From contig CAMKOU010000007.1 of the NCBI GenBank assembly GCA_946414505.1, positions 1-32,417 of the forward strand: a stretch of 32,417 bases of DNA. The letters run 5' to 3'. Numbering within the stretch: position 1 is the stretch's first letter; each line of letters opens with the position of its first letter. Below, in pieces: positions 14,430-21,932 of the stretch. The stretch is from an uncultured Clostridia bacterium. GTDB lineage: Bacteria > Bacillota > Clostridia > Oscillospirales > Acutalibacteraceae. A program made the translations under genes and the position numbers. Below the pieces are notes generated by a model. It saw only the letters and a program-made list of their open reading frames with translations, did not search any database and was not told where the DNA came from.

Positions 14430-15362
14430 ATGTTGGATTTAAACATCGACGATATCGGCAAGGGCTTACTGGCGGAGATCGCCGACATTCACGACACACC
14501 TGCCGGCGCGTATAATTTTCGCGTCAATTCGCAGCTGGCTGGCAGACACACCACCGACAACATCGACATCATGACAAAGGAAGGGCTGCCCGGCATTGAT
14601 ATTTTCATCAAGCCCCACACCAAGGGCGAAAGCGTGCACATTCCCGTTGTCGTCAGTGCGTCGGGCATCAAGGAGACCGTGTACAACGACTTTTTCATCG
14701 GCGACAACTGCGACGTGGTGATCGTGGCAGGCTGCGGCATCGACAACTGCGGCACCCACGATTCCCAGCACGACGGCGTACACCGCTTTTACGTGGGCAA
14801 AAATGCGCACATCAAGTATGTGGAAAAGCACTACGGCAGCGGCGACGGCAGCGGCAAGCGGATCCTCAATCCGCAAACCGAGGTATATATGGAAAAAAAC
14901 AGCAGCATGGAAATGGAAATGGAGCAGATCAAGGGCGTGGACTCCACCGTCCGCACCACCATTGCCGAGCTGAAGGAGGGCGCCAAGCTGGTGGTAAAGG
15001 AGCGCCTGATGACGCACGGACAACAGCTTGCCAAGAGCGACTACCGAGTGACGCTCAACGGCGCCGATTCCACCGCCGACGTGGTGTCCCGTTCCGTGGC
15101 GCGCGATACGTCCTCGCAGACCTTTAACGCCCGCATCACGGGCAACGCGCCCTGCAACGGTCACACCGAGTGCGACTCCATTATCATGGACGAGGGCAAG
15201 ATCCTCGCGATCCCGTCGCTGGAAGCAAACGACGTGGACGCCATGCTGTTCCACGAAGCCGCCATCGGCAAGATCGCCGGTGACCAGCTGATCAAGCTCA
15301 TGAGCTTGGGCTTGACCGAGGCCGAAGCCGAGGAGCAGATCATCAAGGGCTTTTTGCGGTAA
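14430..15362 (+). CDS. sufB: Short SufB/SufD-like scaffold protein
   Basis: The 310-residue protein has the β-helix core of SufB/SufD but lacks most of the N-terminal region of classic SufB (about 470 residues). Cys-rich landmarks are NCDVVIVAGCGIDNCGTHDS (three Cys, about 90-110) and APCNGHTECDSIIMD, which corresponds to the SufB active-site region with Cys and following acidic residues. The C-terminal helical part LFHEAAIGKIAGDQL and the GLTEAEAEEQIIKGFL ending are family hallmarks and contact SufC. It probably acts as the sole scaffold subunit, as a homodimer with SufC. AAGGAG lies before the ATG. Confidence 0.9.
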   Translation: MLDLNIDDIGKGLLAEIADIHDTPAGAYNFRVNSQLAGRHTTDNIDIMTKEGLPGIDIFIKPHTKGESVHIPVVVSASGIKETVYNDFFIGDNCDVVIVAGCGIDNCGTHDSQHDGVHRFYVGKNAHIKYVEKHYGSGDGSGKRILNPQTEVYMEKNSSMEMEMEQIKGVDSTVRTTIAELKEGAKLVVKERLMTHGQQLAKSDYRVTLNGADSTADVVSRSVARDTSSQTFNARITGNAPCNGHTECDSIIMDEGKILAIPSLEANDVDAMLFHEAAIGKIAGDQLIKLMSLGLTEAEAEEQIIKGFLR

Positions 15363-15426
15363 AGGGCTTACTAATGCGTAATGCGTAATGCGTAAGTATC
15401 GCTTTTAAAAAATAGAATAGTAAACA

Positions 15427-15458
15427 AGGGATGTGTTATGTTTGACACATCCCTTTTC
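15427..15458 (+). terminator. Terminator downstream of sufB
   Basis: AAGGGATGTGT (15427-15437) pairs perfectly with ACACATCCCTT (15446-15456) across an 8-nt loop, followed by TTTT (15455-15458 overlapping the stem end). Confidence 0.8.
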
Positions 15459-15467
15459 ATACGAAAG

Positions 15468-15502
15468 AGGAAACGTAAGTCTGTTACAACAAACGTTTCC
15501 TC
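15468..15502 (-). terminator. Hairpin after the sugar-transport operon
   Basis: GAGGAAACGT (15468-15477) pairs with ACGTTTCCTC (15493-15502) across a 15-nt loop. On the minus strand it follows the last permease gene, but the T-run is short (CTCTTTCG), so it may be a weak terminator or mRNA end-protector. Confidence 0.5.
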
Positions 15503-15544
15503 TCAATTTCATGACGCATTACGCATTACGAATTACGCATTGAA

Positions 15545-16408
15545 TTACCCTTTTACCGCGCCGGCGGCAACACCCTTGATGATGTACTTTTGGCACAGCA
15601 GATAGAAAATGATGATCGGGATGATGGACAGGAAAATCATCGCCATCATCGAGCCGAGATCCATTTGTCCGTAGCTGCCCGTCGTCGTCAGCTGGATGTG
15701 CATCGGGATGTTGCGGTACTTCGCCAAATCGAGCACCAGCGAAGGCAAAAGGTAGTCGTTCCACACCCACATGATCTCGAGGATACCAACGGAGATCAGG
15801 GTGGGTTTGAGCATCGGGAACACGACCAAAAAATAGGTTCTTAACGGACCACAGCCGTCGATGGACGCGGCTTCTTCAATTTCGATCGGGATGGATTTGG
15901 CAAAGCCGACAAACATGAAGATCGCCAGACCCGCGCCAAACCCAAGGTAGACGACCGGGATCGTCCACGGGGTGTTCAGGCTGAGGCTGTCCGCCGTTTT
16001 GGACAGCGTGAACTGTACCATCTGGAACGGCACAACCATGGAAAAAACGCACAGATAATAGAATATCTTGCAGAAAACGCTGTTGACGCGCGCCACATAC
16101 CACGCCGCCATCGAGCAGAACAGCAGAATTAAGAACGCAGATAGCACCGTGATGATGACGTTGAACAGCACCGCCTTCCAAAACGGAAAGGAGCCGGCCG
16201 TCATACCGGTGACATAGTTTTTAAAGCCAACAAAGGTTTCGCTGTTTGGCAGTGCAAACAGGTTGGACTTGACCGCGCCCGCGTCCTTAAAGGTATTGAT
16301 AATAATCGTAACGATCGGCAGAATGTAAATCACGCAAATAATCGCCAGCACAACGGACATGACGGTTTTGCGGGCTTTTTCCTGCTTGAGGGACGTCTGC
16401 TTACCCAT
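15545..16408 (-). CDS. Sugar ABC transporter permease, MalG type
   Basis: This 287-residue inner-membrane permease has six predicted spans. The coupling-helix EAA motif is EEAASIDGCGPLRTYFLVVF (about 193-212), followed by PMLKPT. It is the second permease of a CUT1-type importer. The start ATG overlaps the stop of the other permease as TAATG. The C-terminal KYIIKGVAAGAVKG is the usual MalG-type ending (the G-(A/L)-x-x-G-A-V-K-G motif). The importer probably takes up a di- or oligosaccharide. Confidence 0.92.
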   Translation of the reverse strand: MGKQTSLKQEKARKTVMSVVLAIICVIYILPIVTIIINTFKDAGAVKSNLFALPNSETFVGFKNYVTGMTAGSFPFWKAVLFNVIITVLSAFLILLFCSMAAWYVARVNSVFCKIFYYLCVFSMVVPFQMVQFTLSKTADSLSLNTPWTIPVVYLGFGAGLAIFMFVGFAKSIPIEIEEAASIDGCGPLRTYFLVVFPMLKPTLISVGILEIMWVWNDYLLPSLVLDLAKYRNIPMHIQLTTTGSYGQMDLGSMMAMIFLSIIPIIIFYLLCQKYIIKGVAAGAVKG

Positions 16409-17307
16409 TACTGCTGCACCTCCCTCTTTCTTGTCGCCGCCAGCTGCGCAATGCCCAGCGCTGCCACAAAGATAAAGAAGATGACTGCCTTTGCCTGCGC
16501 CATGCCGCGTGTTGCCATGTTGGAGTAGCCGTTCGAGATGTTCAGCGCGAGCATTTCGGTCAGGCGCGCAGGCTTGCCGCCGGTGAGGGCGAGGTTTTGG
16601 TCATACAGCTTGAAGCTGTTGGTCAGCGTCAGGAAGGTGCAGATGGTGATGGACGGCATCACGTTGGGGATAATGACTCTAAAAAGGGTCTGTGATTTGG
16701 TGGCGCCGTCGATTTTTGCCGCCTCGAGCATATCGTCCGGCACCGCCTGCAGGCCGGCGATATAGATGATCATCATATAACCGATCTGCTGCCACAGCAA
16801 CAGGATGATCAGTCCCCAAAAGCCGTAGGTGGCGTTGTCCACCAGGTTTTGGCTCGTCCACAGATCCAGCAGACCGTCAAAGATCATCGACCACAAATAG
16901 CCGAGCACGATGCCGCCGATGAGGTTCGGCATGAAAAAGACGGTGCGGAACAGGTTGGAGCCCTTGATGCCCTGCGTCAGCGCATACGCGATGGCAAAGG
17001 CAAGCAGGTTGATCAACACGACGCTGACCACCGCAAACAGGGCGGTAAAGCCGAACGCGTGCAAAAAGGTATCGTCCGAAAACGCCTTGACATAGTTTTC
17101 AAAGCCTTGGATACGGGCGTTGGAGATGACGTTGAATTTGCCGCAGAAGGACAGATAGATGCCCTGTGCAAACGGCCAGATAAAGCCGATAATAAAGGAC
17201 GCGAACACCGGTCCGATAAACAGCCACGCCCACTTGCGCAGCGAGCGCTTGGTCATGGAGCTGTGACCGGTTTTGAACGACGCCTTTTTGGTATTCGTTT
17301 TTTTCAC
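16408..17307 (-). CDS. Sugar ABC transporter permease, MalF type
   Basis: The 299-residue protein has six spans. It begins with a basic cytoplasmic segment (KKTNTKK), then WAWLFIGPVFASFIIGFIWP, a signature first helix of this family. Its EAA loop is LEAAKIDGATKSQTLFRVII followed by PNVMP. It forms the heterodimeric channel with the next gene's product. The start is GTG 17307 with a near-perfect AAAGGAGGT at proper distance, stronger than any other site in this operon. It lies downstream of an intercistronic hairpin. Confidence 0.92.
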   Translation of the reverse strand: MKKTNTKKASFKTGHSSMTKRSLRKWAWLFIGPVFASFIIGFIWPFAQGIYLSFCGKFNVISNARIQGFENYVKAFSDDTFLHAFGFTALFAVVSVVLINLLAFAIAYALTQGIKGSNLFRTVFFMPNLIGGIVLGYLWSMIFDGLLDLWTSQNLVDNATYGFWGLIILLLWQQIGYMMIIYIAGLQAVPDDMLEAAKIDGATKSQTLFRVIIPNVMPSITICTFLTLTNSFKLYDQNLALTGGKPARLTEMLALNISNGYSNMATRGMAQAKAVIFFIFVAALGIAQLAATRKREVQQ

Positions 17308-17342
17308 CGGGAACCTCCTTTTATGTGATGTAGGAGAAAAAC

Positions 17343-17367
17343 GGGGCGGGCGTATGCTGCCCGCCCC
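17343..17367 (-). terminator. Intercistronic hairpin between binding protein and permeases
   Basis: GGGGCGGGC (17343-17351) pairs perfectly with GCCCGCCCC (17359-17367) across a 7-nt loop. On the minus strand it is followed by GTTTTTCT. It sits after the binding-protein gene and before the permease genes. It can act as partial terminator or 3'-end protector, giving more binding protein than permease. Confidence 0.75.
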
Positions 17368-17392
17368 ACAAATGGCTAATCGTCAAAAATAA

Positions 17393-18736
17393 TTATTTGA
17401 TTGCTTCAAACTGCTTTGCCCAACCGTCAACAAAGGCTTCTTTCACCTTTGCCCAGTTGTCGTCGGTCTGATCGGCGTTGTAAGCGTTCAGCGCGGAAAC
17501 AAGGTCTTTGCGATACTCGTCCACGTTGGGCTGATAGTTGGTCGCCCAATCCATGATGTAGTTGCCATTTCCGTCAAATTTGAAGTTGTTCTCGGTTTTG
17601 AGGGTTCCGAGGGAATTGAGGAAAGTATTGGTCGAAGTTGGAACATTCTTATAAGGCATGATACCCAGCTGCTCAACCATGGTCTTGGAAGCGTCGGGAT
17701 CGCTCACGAGCCATACCATGAAGTCGATGGTAGCCTGCTGATCTTCTTTGCTGACATTGGCGTTGACCGCCCAGCAGTTTTCGGTGCCGCAGTTGAGACC
17801 GGCTTTTTCTTCGCCCTCAACACCGCAGTAGTAGGGGATCATGACCGCGTTCGGAACCTTTTTGGAAACCGCCGCGAATTCCCAAGAGCCGTTTACAAAG
17901 AAAGCAGCCTTGCCGTTGATGAATTCTTCCTCAGCGTTGTGGCCGCCTGCGGACAGGTCGGTGGGAGCGGTGAGGGAGTTGTTGATGCACAGGTCATACA
18001 GGTTCTTGTAGTTGGGCAGATAGTCGCCGGTGATGGTGGCAGGGCACTCGGTCCAAGGCTTGCCGGCAGCCTTTTCCTCGTAGAAGTACTCGAGGTTCGC
18101 CATGTGGCCGGTGAATCTCCAGGAGGAGCTGTCGTCCATGTCGGAGGAGGAGAACGCGTCAAAGCCGAGCTCCTCTGCTCTGCTGTGGATGTCCTCCACA
18201 ACTGTCTTGAGGGTGTCAAAGTTTTTGATGTCGTCCATCTTGTGGCCTGCTTTTTCCACCAGATCGGGGTTGACGATGATGCCGTAGCACTCGTAGCAGT
18301 AGCCGATGGAAACCACCTTGCCGTTCGCATCGGTCAGGTTGTAGGCGTCGGTAGTCAACTCTTTTGCAATCGCGGTATCCTTCAGGTCAAGTGCAAAATC
18401 GCCCCAGTCCTTGACACCCTGCTGGTTGCCGATGACGAAAAGTGACGGAGGATTGGACTTTTCCATTTCCGCTGTCAGCGTGGTGCTGTAGGTGCCGGAA
18501 GCAGCGGTAACGACCTTGACCTCCACACCCTTATCTTTGGTGTATTTCTTTGCCAGTGTTTGCAGGGTTTCGTCGATTTCGGGCTTAAAGTTCAGCCAGT
18601 AAACAGAGCCGCCGTTTGCAGAAGCTTCACTTTTTGTCGCGCCGGAGTCTTTACCGCCGCAGCCTGCAAGCGCGGCGCCTGCCATCAGAGCTGCCAGCGT
18701 TGCAGCCGCAGCTCTTTGGAGATGTGCTTTTTTCAC
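17393..18736 (-). CDS. Sugar-binding lipoprotein of a CUT1 ABC transporter
   Basis: The 447-residue extracellular solute-binding protein has a lipoprotein signal: basic start (MKK), an Ala-rich hydrophobic stretch, and lipobox LAGC with lipidated Cys26. The mature part fits family 1 binding proteins: GKAAFFVNGSWEFAAV and NCWAVNANVSKEDQQATIDF are recognisable landmarks. The start chosen is GTG 18736 with AAAAGGTGAT upstream; a GTG three codons earlier lies inside that site. The mature N-terminus is Gly/Ser/Lys-rich. Neither an ATPase nor a glycoside hydrolase is nearby, so a shared MsmX-type ATPase elsewhere is expected. The ligand is not predictable. Confidence 0.92.
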   Translation of the reverse strand: MKKAHLQRAAAATLAALMAGAALAGCGGKDSGATKSEASANGGSVYWLNFKPEIDETLQTLAKKYTKDKGVEVKVVTAASGTYSTTLTAEMEKSNPPSLFVIGNQQGVKDWGDFALDLKDTAIAKELTTDAYNLTDANGKVVSIGYCYECYGIIVNPDLVEKAGHKMDDIKNFDTLKTVVEDIHSRAEELGFDAFSSSDMDDSSSWRFTGHMANLEYFYEEKAAGKPWTECPATITGDYLPNYKNLYDLCINNSLTAPTDLSAGGHNAEEEFINGKAAFFVNGSWEFAAVSKKVPNAVMIPYYCGVEGEEKAGLNCGTENCWAVNANVSKEDQQATIDFMVWLVSDPDASKTMVEQLGIMPYKNVPTSTNTFLNSLGTLKTENNFKFDGNGNYIMDWATNYQPNVDEYRKDLVSALNAYNADQTDDNWAKVKEAFVDGWAKQFEAIK

Positions 18737-18809
18737 GTTAATCACCTTTTCTAAATAGATTTATCCGCATGGTAACGGACAGACGGAGATCATTATTCTC
18801 CTTGCACAT

Positions 18810-18838
18810 ATAATAGCATTAATTTGCTGAAAATGCAA
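18810..18838 (-). promoter_or_regulatory. Promoter of the sugar-transport operon
   Basis: On the minus strand TTGCAT (18833-18838), a 17-nt spacer and TATTAT (18810-18815). Just upstream, symmetrical sequences TTTGT-ATA-ACAAA (18855-18867) and ATTTTTG...CAAAAAT (18843-18870) could bind a regulator, though AT-rich symmetry is weak evidence. Confidence 0.75.
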
Positions 18839-18906
18839 TAGTATTTTTGGATAATTTGTATAACAAAAATGATATCTTTTGCGGAGAAGAAACAGGGTGT
18901 TTTCCG

Positions 18907-19458
18907 TTAATCCAGTTCCTTCAATTTGCGGTTGAGCAGTGCGAGCGGCAAGCCCACGACGTTGTAGTAGTCGCCGCGGATCTCCTTTACCAGCAGCGCG
19001 CCCCTGCCTTGGATGCCGTAGGCGCCCGCCTTGTCGTTCGGCTCTCCGGTGGCGATATAGGCGTTGATCTCGTCGTCGGTCAGCGGATAAAACTCCACCT
19101 CGGTGACTTGCGAAAAGGTGATTTTTTGCTCTCCCTTAAAAATCGCGCAGCCCGTGATGACGCGGTGGGTTTTGCCCGACAGCAGCTTCAAGATTTCAAA
19201 CGCGGTTTTGTCGGAGCTGGGCTTGCCGAGCATCATATTGTTGATAAATACGCCCGTATCACAGCCGATCACGATGTCGTCGGGATGCTTTGTGTGGATC
19301 TGCTCCGCCTTGCGCTCCGCCAAAAACACCGGCATTTCGGATAGCGGCACATTTTCCGCACGGCTTTCGTCGATGTCGGCAGGCTCGATTTCAAAGCTAT
19401 TGCAAAGCAGCCGCAGCAGTTCCTTTCTTCGCGGGGAGTTGGAAGCCAAAACAACCAT
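18907..19458 (-). CDS. maf: Maf-family nucleoside triphosphate pyrophosphatase
   Basis: The 183-residue cytoplasmic enzyme hydrolyses non-canonical or certain canonical NTPs (dTTP/UTP in the YhdE type) to NMP and pyrophosphate. Family landmarks are LASNSPRRKELL (3-14), IVIGCDTGV (normally ADT; Ala replaced by Cys here), LGKPSS, HRVITG, the GEPNDKAGAYGIQG loop and YYNVVGLPL near the end. AAAGGA lies about 10 nt before the ATG. It is monocistronic behind its own promoter, with no clear terminator downstream. Confidence 0.95.
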   Translation of the reverse strand: MVVLASNSPRRKELLRLLCNSFEIEPADIDESRAENVPLSEMPVFLAERKAEQIHTKHPDDIVIGCDTGVFINNMMLGKPSSDKTAFEILKLLSGKTHRVITGCAIFKGEQKITFSQVTEVEFYPLTDDEINAYIATGEPNDKAGAYGIQGRGALLVKEIRGDYYNVVGLPLALLNRKLKELD

Positions 19459-19496
19459 GTCGTCACGTCCTTTTCATTGTTATCTCTCTATCTACT

Positions 19497-19525
19497 ATCA
19501 TACTCTTTTTTGCGGCATTTGTAAA
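19497..19525 (-). promoter_or_regulatory. Promoter of maf
   Basis: On the minus strand TTTACA (19520-19525), a 17-nt spacer and TATGAT (19497-19502). Confidence 0.78.
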
Positions 19526-19601
19526 GTTGTATTTTCATGCGAAAAAATGATCCGCTTGACCCTTTGACAAAACAGTATCACCGGGCATGGCTAAGCGTCA
19601 T

Positions 19602-19631
19602 AAAAAATGAGGCGCGGTGTCGAGCCGCGCC
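19602..19631 (-). terminator. Terminator of the DtxR-family gene
   Basis: GGCGCGG (19611-19617) pairs with CCGCGCC (19625-19631); on the minus strand it is followed by TCA and six T. It starts 3 nt after the stop codon. Confidence 0.88.
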
Positions 19632-19634
19632 TTC

Positions 19635-20000
19635 TTACATACTCTGATTCAGTTTTTTCAGCGCCGCAAAGGTTTCCGCGCTGATGACATGCTCGATCTT
19701 GCACGCGTCCGCTGTTGCGCGCTCCTCCGAAACGCCGAGCTTCATGAAAAATTCGCTGAGGACGGTGTGCCGCTCATAGGTGCGTTCGGCGACCTCTAAG
19801 CCCGCCTCGGTCAGATGTAAGCCGCCGTTTTTGTCCACGGTCAGGTAGCCGCCGTCGCGCAGCAGCCCCACGGCGCGGCTGACGCTGGGCTTGGAATAGC
19901 CCATTTCCTCGCCGACGTCGATCGAACGGACAAAGCTTTTTTGTTGCTGCAGGACATATATGGTTTCAAGGTACATTTCACCGGATTCCTTCAATTGCAC
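19635..20000 (-). CDS. Short DtxR/MntR-family metal-dependent regulator
   Basis: The 121-residue protein has a winged helix-turn-helix (about 24-70: SIDVGEEMGYSKPSVSRAVGLL, split here at the turn) and a dimerisation domain, without the SH3 domain of DtxR, so it has the length of MntR. The metal-site residues resemble DtxR/IdeR: Met9, Cys100, Glu103 and His104 match DtxR Met10, Cys102, Glu105 and His106 in order and spacing, whereas MntR has Asp and Glu in place of Met and Cys. His78 and Glu12 are also kept. Iron sensing is therefore more likely than manganese (inference). The start is GTG 20000 with AGGAGG upstream. No metal transporter gene is adjacent. Confidence 0.9.
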   Translation of the reverse strand: MQLKESGEMYLETIYVLQQQKSFVRSIDVGEEMGYSKPSVSRAVGLLRDGGYLTVDKNGGLHLTEAGLEVAERTYERHTVLSEFFMKLGVSEERATADACKIEHVISAETFAALKKLNQSM

Positions 20001-20023
20001 CTTTTATCCCTCCTGTTCGGTGT

Positions 20024-20053
20024 ATTTTACGCGAAGGACAAATTGAAAATCAA
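20024..20053 (-). promoter_or_regulatory. Likely promoter of the DtxR-family gene
   Basis: On the minus strand TTGATT (20048-20053), an 18-nt spacer and TAAAAT (20024-20029). No classical DtxR or MntR box was recognised over it. Confidence 0.55.
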
Positions 20054-20150
20054 CTGTAAAGCTGTTTGCTTTAGTATTATTCAATATATCACAAAAAAAG
20101 ATATTTTGCAACCGCTTTTTTATAAATCGGGCGCTAAATGCGGTTAGGGC

Positions 20151-20179
20151 TTGATTTCCTGCGGCTTTTGGAGTAAAAT
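20151..20179 (+). promoter_or_regulatory. Promoter of ilvA-ridA
   Basis: TTGATT (20151-20156), a 17-nt spacer and TAAAAT (20174-20179). GAGGGG (20201-20206) precedes the ATG. No leader peptide or T-box-like structure was found in the short leader. Confidence 0.72.
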
Positions 20180-20211
20180 AGGAAAGTGAATTTGAATAAA
20201 GAGGGGTTATT

Positions 20212-21405
20212 ATGCTGACACTCGACAAAATATACCACGCTTCCTACGTGCTCAAGGACGTTATCCGTCCCACGCATTTGGTCAAGGCGCCCGGCATCAC
20301 CGACCGCTGTGATGTATTTCTCAAGCCCGAAAATTTGCAGATCACCGGCTCGTTCAAGGTGCGCGGCTCCGGCTACAAAATTTCGCAGCTTTCCGACGAA
20401 GAAAAAGCGCGCGGCGTGATCGCCTGCTCGGCCGGCAACCACGCGCAGGGCGTGGCGCTTGCCGCCACCAAATACGGCATTAAATCGCTGATTTGCCTGC
20501 CCGACGGCGCGCCGATCTCCAAGGTGGAGGCGACAAAGGGCTACGGCGCAGAGCTGCGCATGGTGCAGGGCGTGTACGACGACGCCTACAACGAGGCGCT
20601 GCGTTTGCGCGATGAACAAAATTACACCTTCATCCATCCCTTTGACGACGAAAACGTGATCGCCGGTCAGGGCACCATCGGCTTGGAAATACTCAACGAA
20701 ATGCCCGATGTGGACGCGGTGGTCGCTGCCATCGGCGGCGGCGGACTGCTTTCGGGCGTGGCGTGCGCCATTAAAAATCTCAATCCCAATATCAAGGTGT
20801 ACGGTGTGCAGGCGGAGGGCGCGCCCTCGATGGTCGAATCCGTCAAGGCGGGACATCCGGTGCATCTGGACAGGGTGTCCACCATCGCCGACGGCATCCA
20901 AGTCAAGGAGCCGGGCGAGCACACCTTCCAATACATCCAAAAGTATGTGGACGACATTGTGACCGTGTCCGATGATGAGATCGCCTCCGCTATTCTCGCG
21001 CTGATCGAGCATCAGAAAATGGTATCGGAGGGCGCCGGCGCGGCGCCGCTGGCAGCAGTTATGTACGACAAGCTGCCTGTCAAGGGCAAAAAGGTCGTGT
21101 GCATCGTGTCGGGCGGCAACATCGACGTGACGATCCTCAACCGCGTCATCAAGCGCGGCTTGCTGCGCTCGGGCAGACAGCAAACGCTTTGCATCGAATT
21201 GCAGGATAAGCCCGGTCAGCTGGTGGCGGTGTCCAAAATCATCGCCGATCTCGGCGCCAACGTCATTTCCGTCCACCACGAACGTGCAGGCGAGGGCAGC
21301 GACGTGACGGCCGCCTATCTGCGCATTATTATAGAAACCCGCAACTTTGACCACGTACAGCAAATTTCCGACGCCCTCACCGGCGCGGGCTTTAAGCTGG
21401 TTTGA
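20212..21405 (+). CDS. ilvA: Threonine ammonia-lyase with ACT domain
   Basis: This 397-residue PLP enzyme turns threonine into 2-oxobutyrate and ammonia, through enamine/imine intermediates. The PLP lysine lies in GSFKVRG (about residues 46-52). SAGNHAQGVA is the phosphate/substrate loop, GGGGLLSG the phosphate cup and CIVSGGNID the C-terminal active-site strand. A C-terminal ACT domain (about 325-397: LCIELQDKPGQLVAVSKII...) fits the shorter single-ACT type of about 400 residues, like the TdcB-related or Corynebacterium-style enzymes. The pairing with ridA fits: RidA removes the reactive intermediate. It may serve isoleucine synthesis or threonine catabolism; no ilv or tdc genes are near to decide. 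Confidence 0.95.
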   Translation: MLTLDKIYHASYVLKDVIRPTHLVKAPGITDRCDVFLKPENLQITGSFKVRGSGYKISQLSDEEKARGVIACSAGNHAQGVALAATKYGIKSLICLPDGAPISKVEATKGYGAELRMVQGVYDDAYNEALRLRDEQNYTFIHPFDDENVIAGQGTIGLEILNEMPDVDAVVAAIGGGGLLSGVACAIKNLNPNIKVYGVQAEGAPSMVESVKAGHPVHLDRVSTIADGIQVKEPGEHTFQYIQKYVDDIVTVSDDEIASAILALIEHQKMVSEGAGAAPLAAVMYDKLPVKGKKVVCIVSGGNIDVTILNRVIKRGLLRSGRQQTLCIELQDKPGQLVAVSKIIADLGANVISVHHERAGEGSDVTAAYLRIIIETRNFDHVQQISDALTGAGFKLV

Positions 21406-21426
21406 TCAATACAGGAGGAAACACAC

Positions 21427-21798
21427 ATGGAAAAAGTATACACCAAAAACGCACCCGACGCCATCGGTCCCTACTCGCAGGCGGTCAAAACCAACGGCTT
21501 GGTATTCACCTCGGGACAAATCGCCATCAACCCCGCTACCGGCAATGTGGAGGCGGAGGGCATTGAGGCGCAGACCGAGCAGGTATGCACCAACCTGAAA
21601 AACGTATTGGAGGCTGCCGGCAGCTCGCCGGACAAGGCGGTAAAAACCGTATGCTTCCTTGCGGACATGAACGACTTTGCGGCATTCAACGCCGTCTACG
21701 GCACGTACTTTACCGGCAAGCCCGCACGCTCCTGCGTAGCGGTCAAAACGCTGCCGAAAAATGTGCTCGTCGAGGTGGAGGTCATCGCGGAAGCATAA
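21427..21798 (+). CDS. ridA: RidA-family enamine/imine deaminase
   Basis: The 123-residue protein speeds hydrolysis of 2-aminoacrylate and 2-aminocrotonate released by threonine/serine dehydratases. Family landmarks are GPYSQAVKTNGLVFTSGQI (19 residues), the middle CTNLKNVLEAAG helix, and PARSCVAVKTLPKNVLVEVE with the catalytic Arg. AGGAGG lies 6-10 nt before the ATG. It follows ilvA by 21 nt and ends at a strong terminator, so enzyme and detoxifier are co-transcribed. Confidence 0.96.
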   Translation: MEKVYTKNAPDAIGPYSQAVKTNGLVFTSGQIAINPATGNVEAEGIEAQTEQVCTNLKNVLEAAGSSPDKAVKTVCFLADMNDFAAFNAVYGTYFTGKPARSCVAVKTLPKNVLVEVEVIAEA

Positions 21799-21816
21799 CC
21801 GCATAACGGAATATAC

Positions 21817-21865
21817 GGCGCTGTAAAGATGAAGCACACCGCATCACCCTTACAGCGCCTTTTTT
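21817..21865 (+). terminator. Terminator of ilvA-ridA
   Basis: GGCGCTGTAA (21817-21826) pairs perfectly with TTACAGCGCC (21850-21859), followed by six T. Confidence 0.9.
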
Positions 21866-21875
21866 GAACCCGATT

Positions 21876-21926
21876 CTGAAAAAAAGCAGAGGTTGGCTGT
21901 TGCGCAGAAGCGTCACAGCCAACCTC
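21876..21926 (-). terminator. Terminator of the RND exporter gene
   Basis: GAGGTTGGCTGT (21889-21900) pairs perfectly over 12 bp with ACAGCCAACCTC (21915-21926). On the minus strand it is followed by TGCTTTTTTTC, and on the plus strand by CTTTT. It is separated from the exporter's stop codon by the second 161-bp element. Confidence 0.88.
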
Positions 21927-21932
21927 CTTTTA

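Larger units (their letters stand above)
15373..15541. repeat. Hairpin-rich inverted-repeat element with TAATGCG arms
   Basis: The left arm (15373-15396) is three tandem TAATGCG units plus TAA. The right arm (15515-15541) is an imperfect reverse complement with CGCATTA units and one AATTACG variant. Between them lie two perfect hairpins (15427-15456 and 15468-15502). The whole sits in the 182-bp space between convergent genes and ends 3 bp before the stop codon of the minus-strand permease. It has the look of a decayed MITE or a spreading terminator module. No coding capacity. Confidence 0.65.

Noticed and set aside
15373-15396. Short tandem TAATGCG repeats as a CRISPR array
   Set aside because: Units are 7 bp without spacers, and no cas genes are present.
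18843-18870. AT-rich symmetrical sequence upstream of the sugar operon promoter as a defined operator
   Set aside because: Low complexity makes symmetry likely by chance and it matches no operator I know, so it is only mentioned with the promoter.
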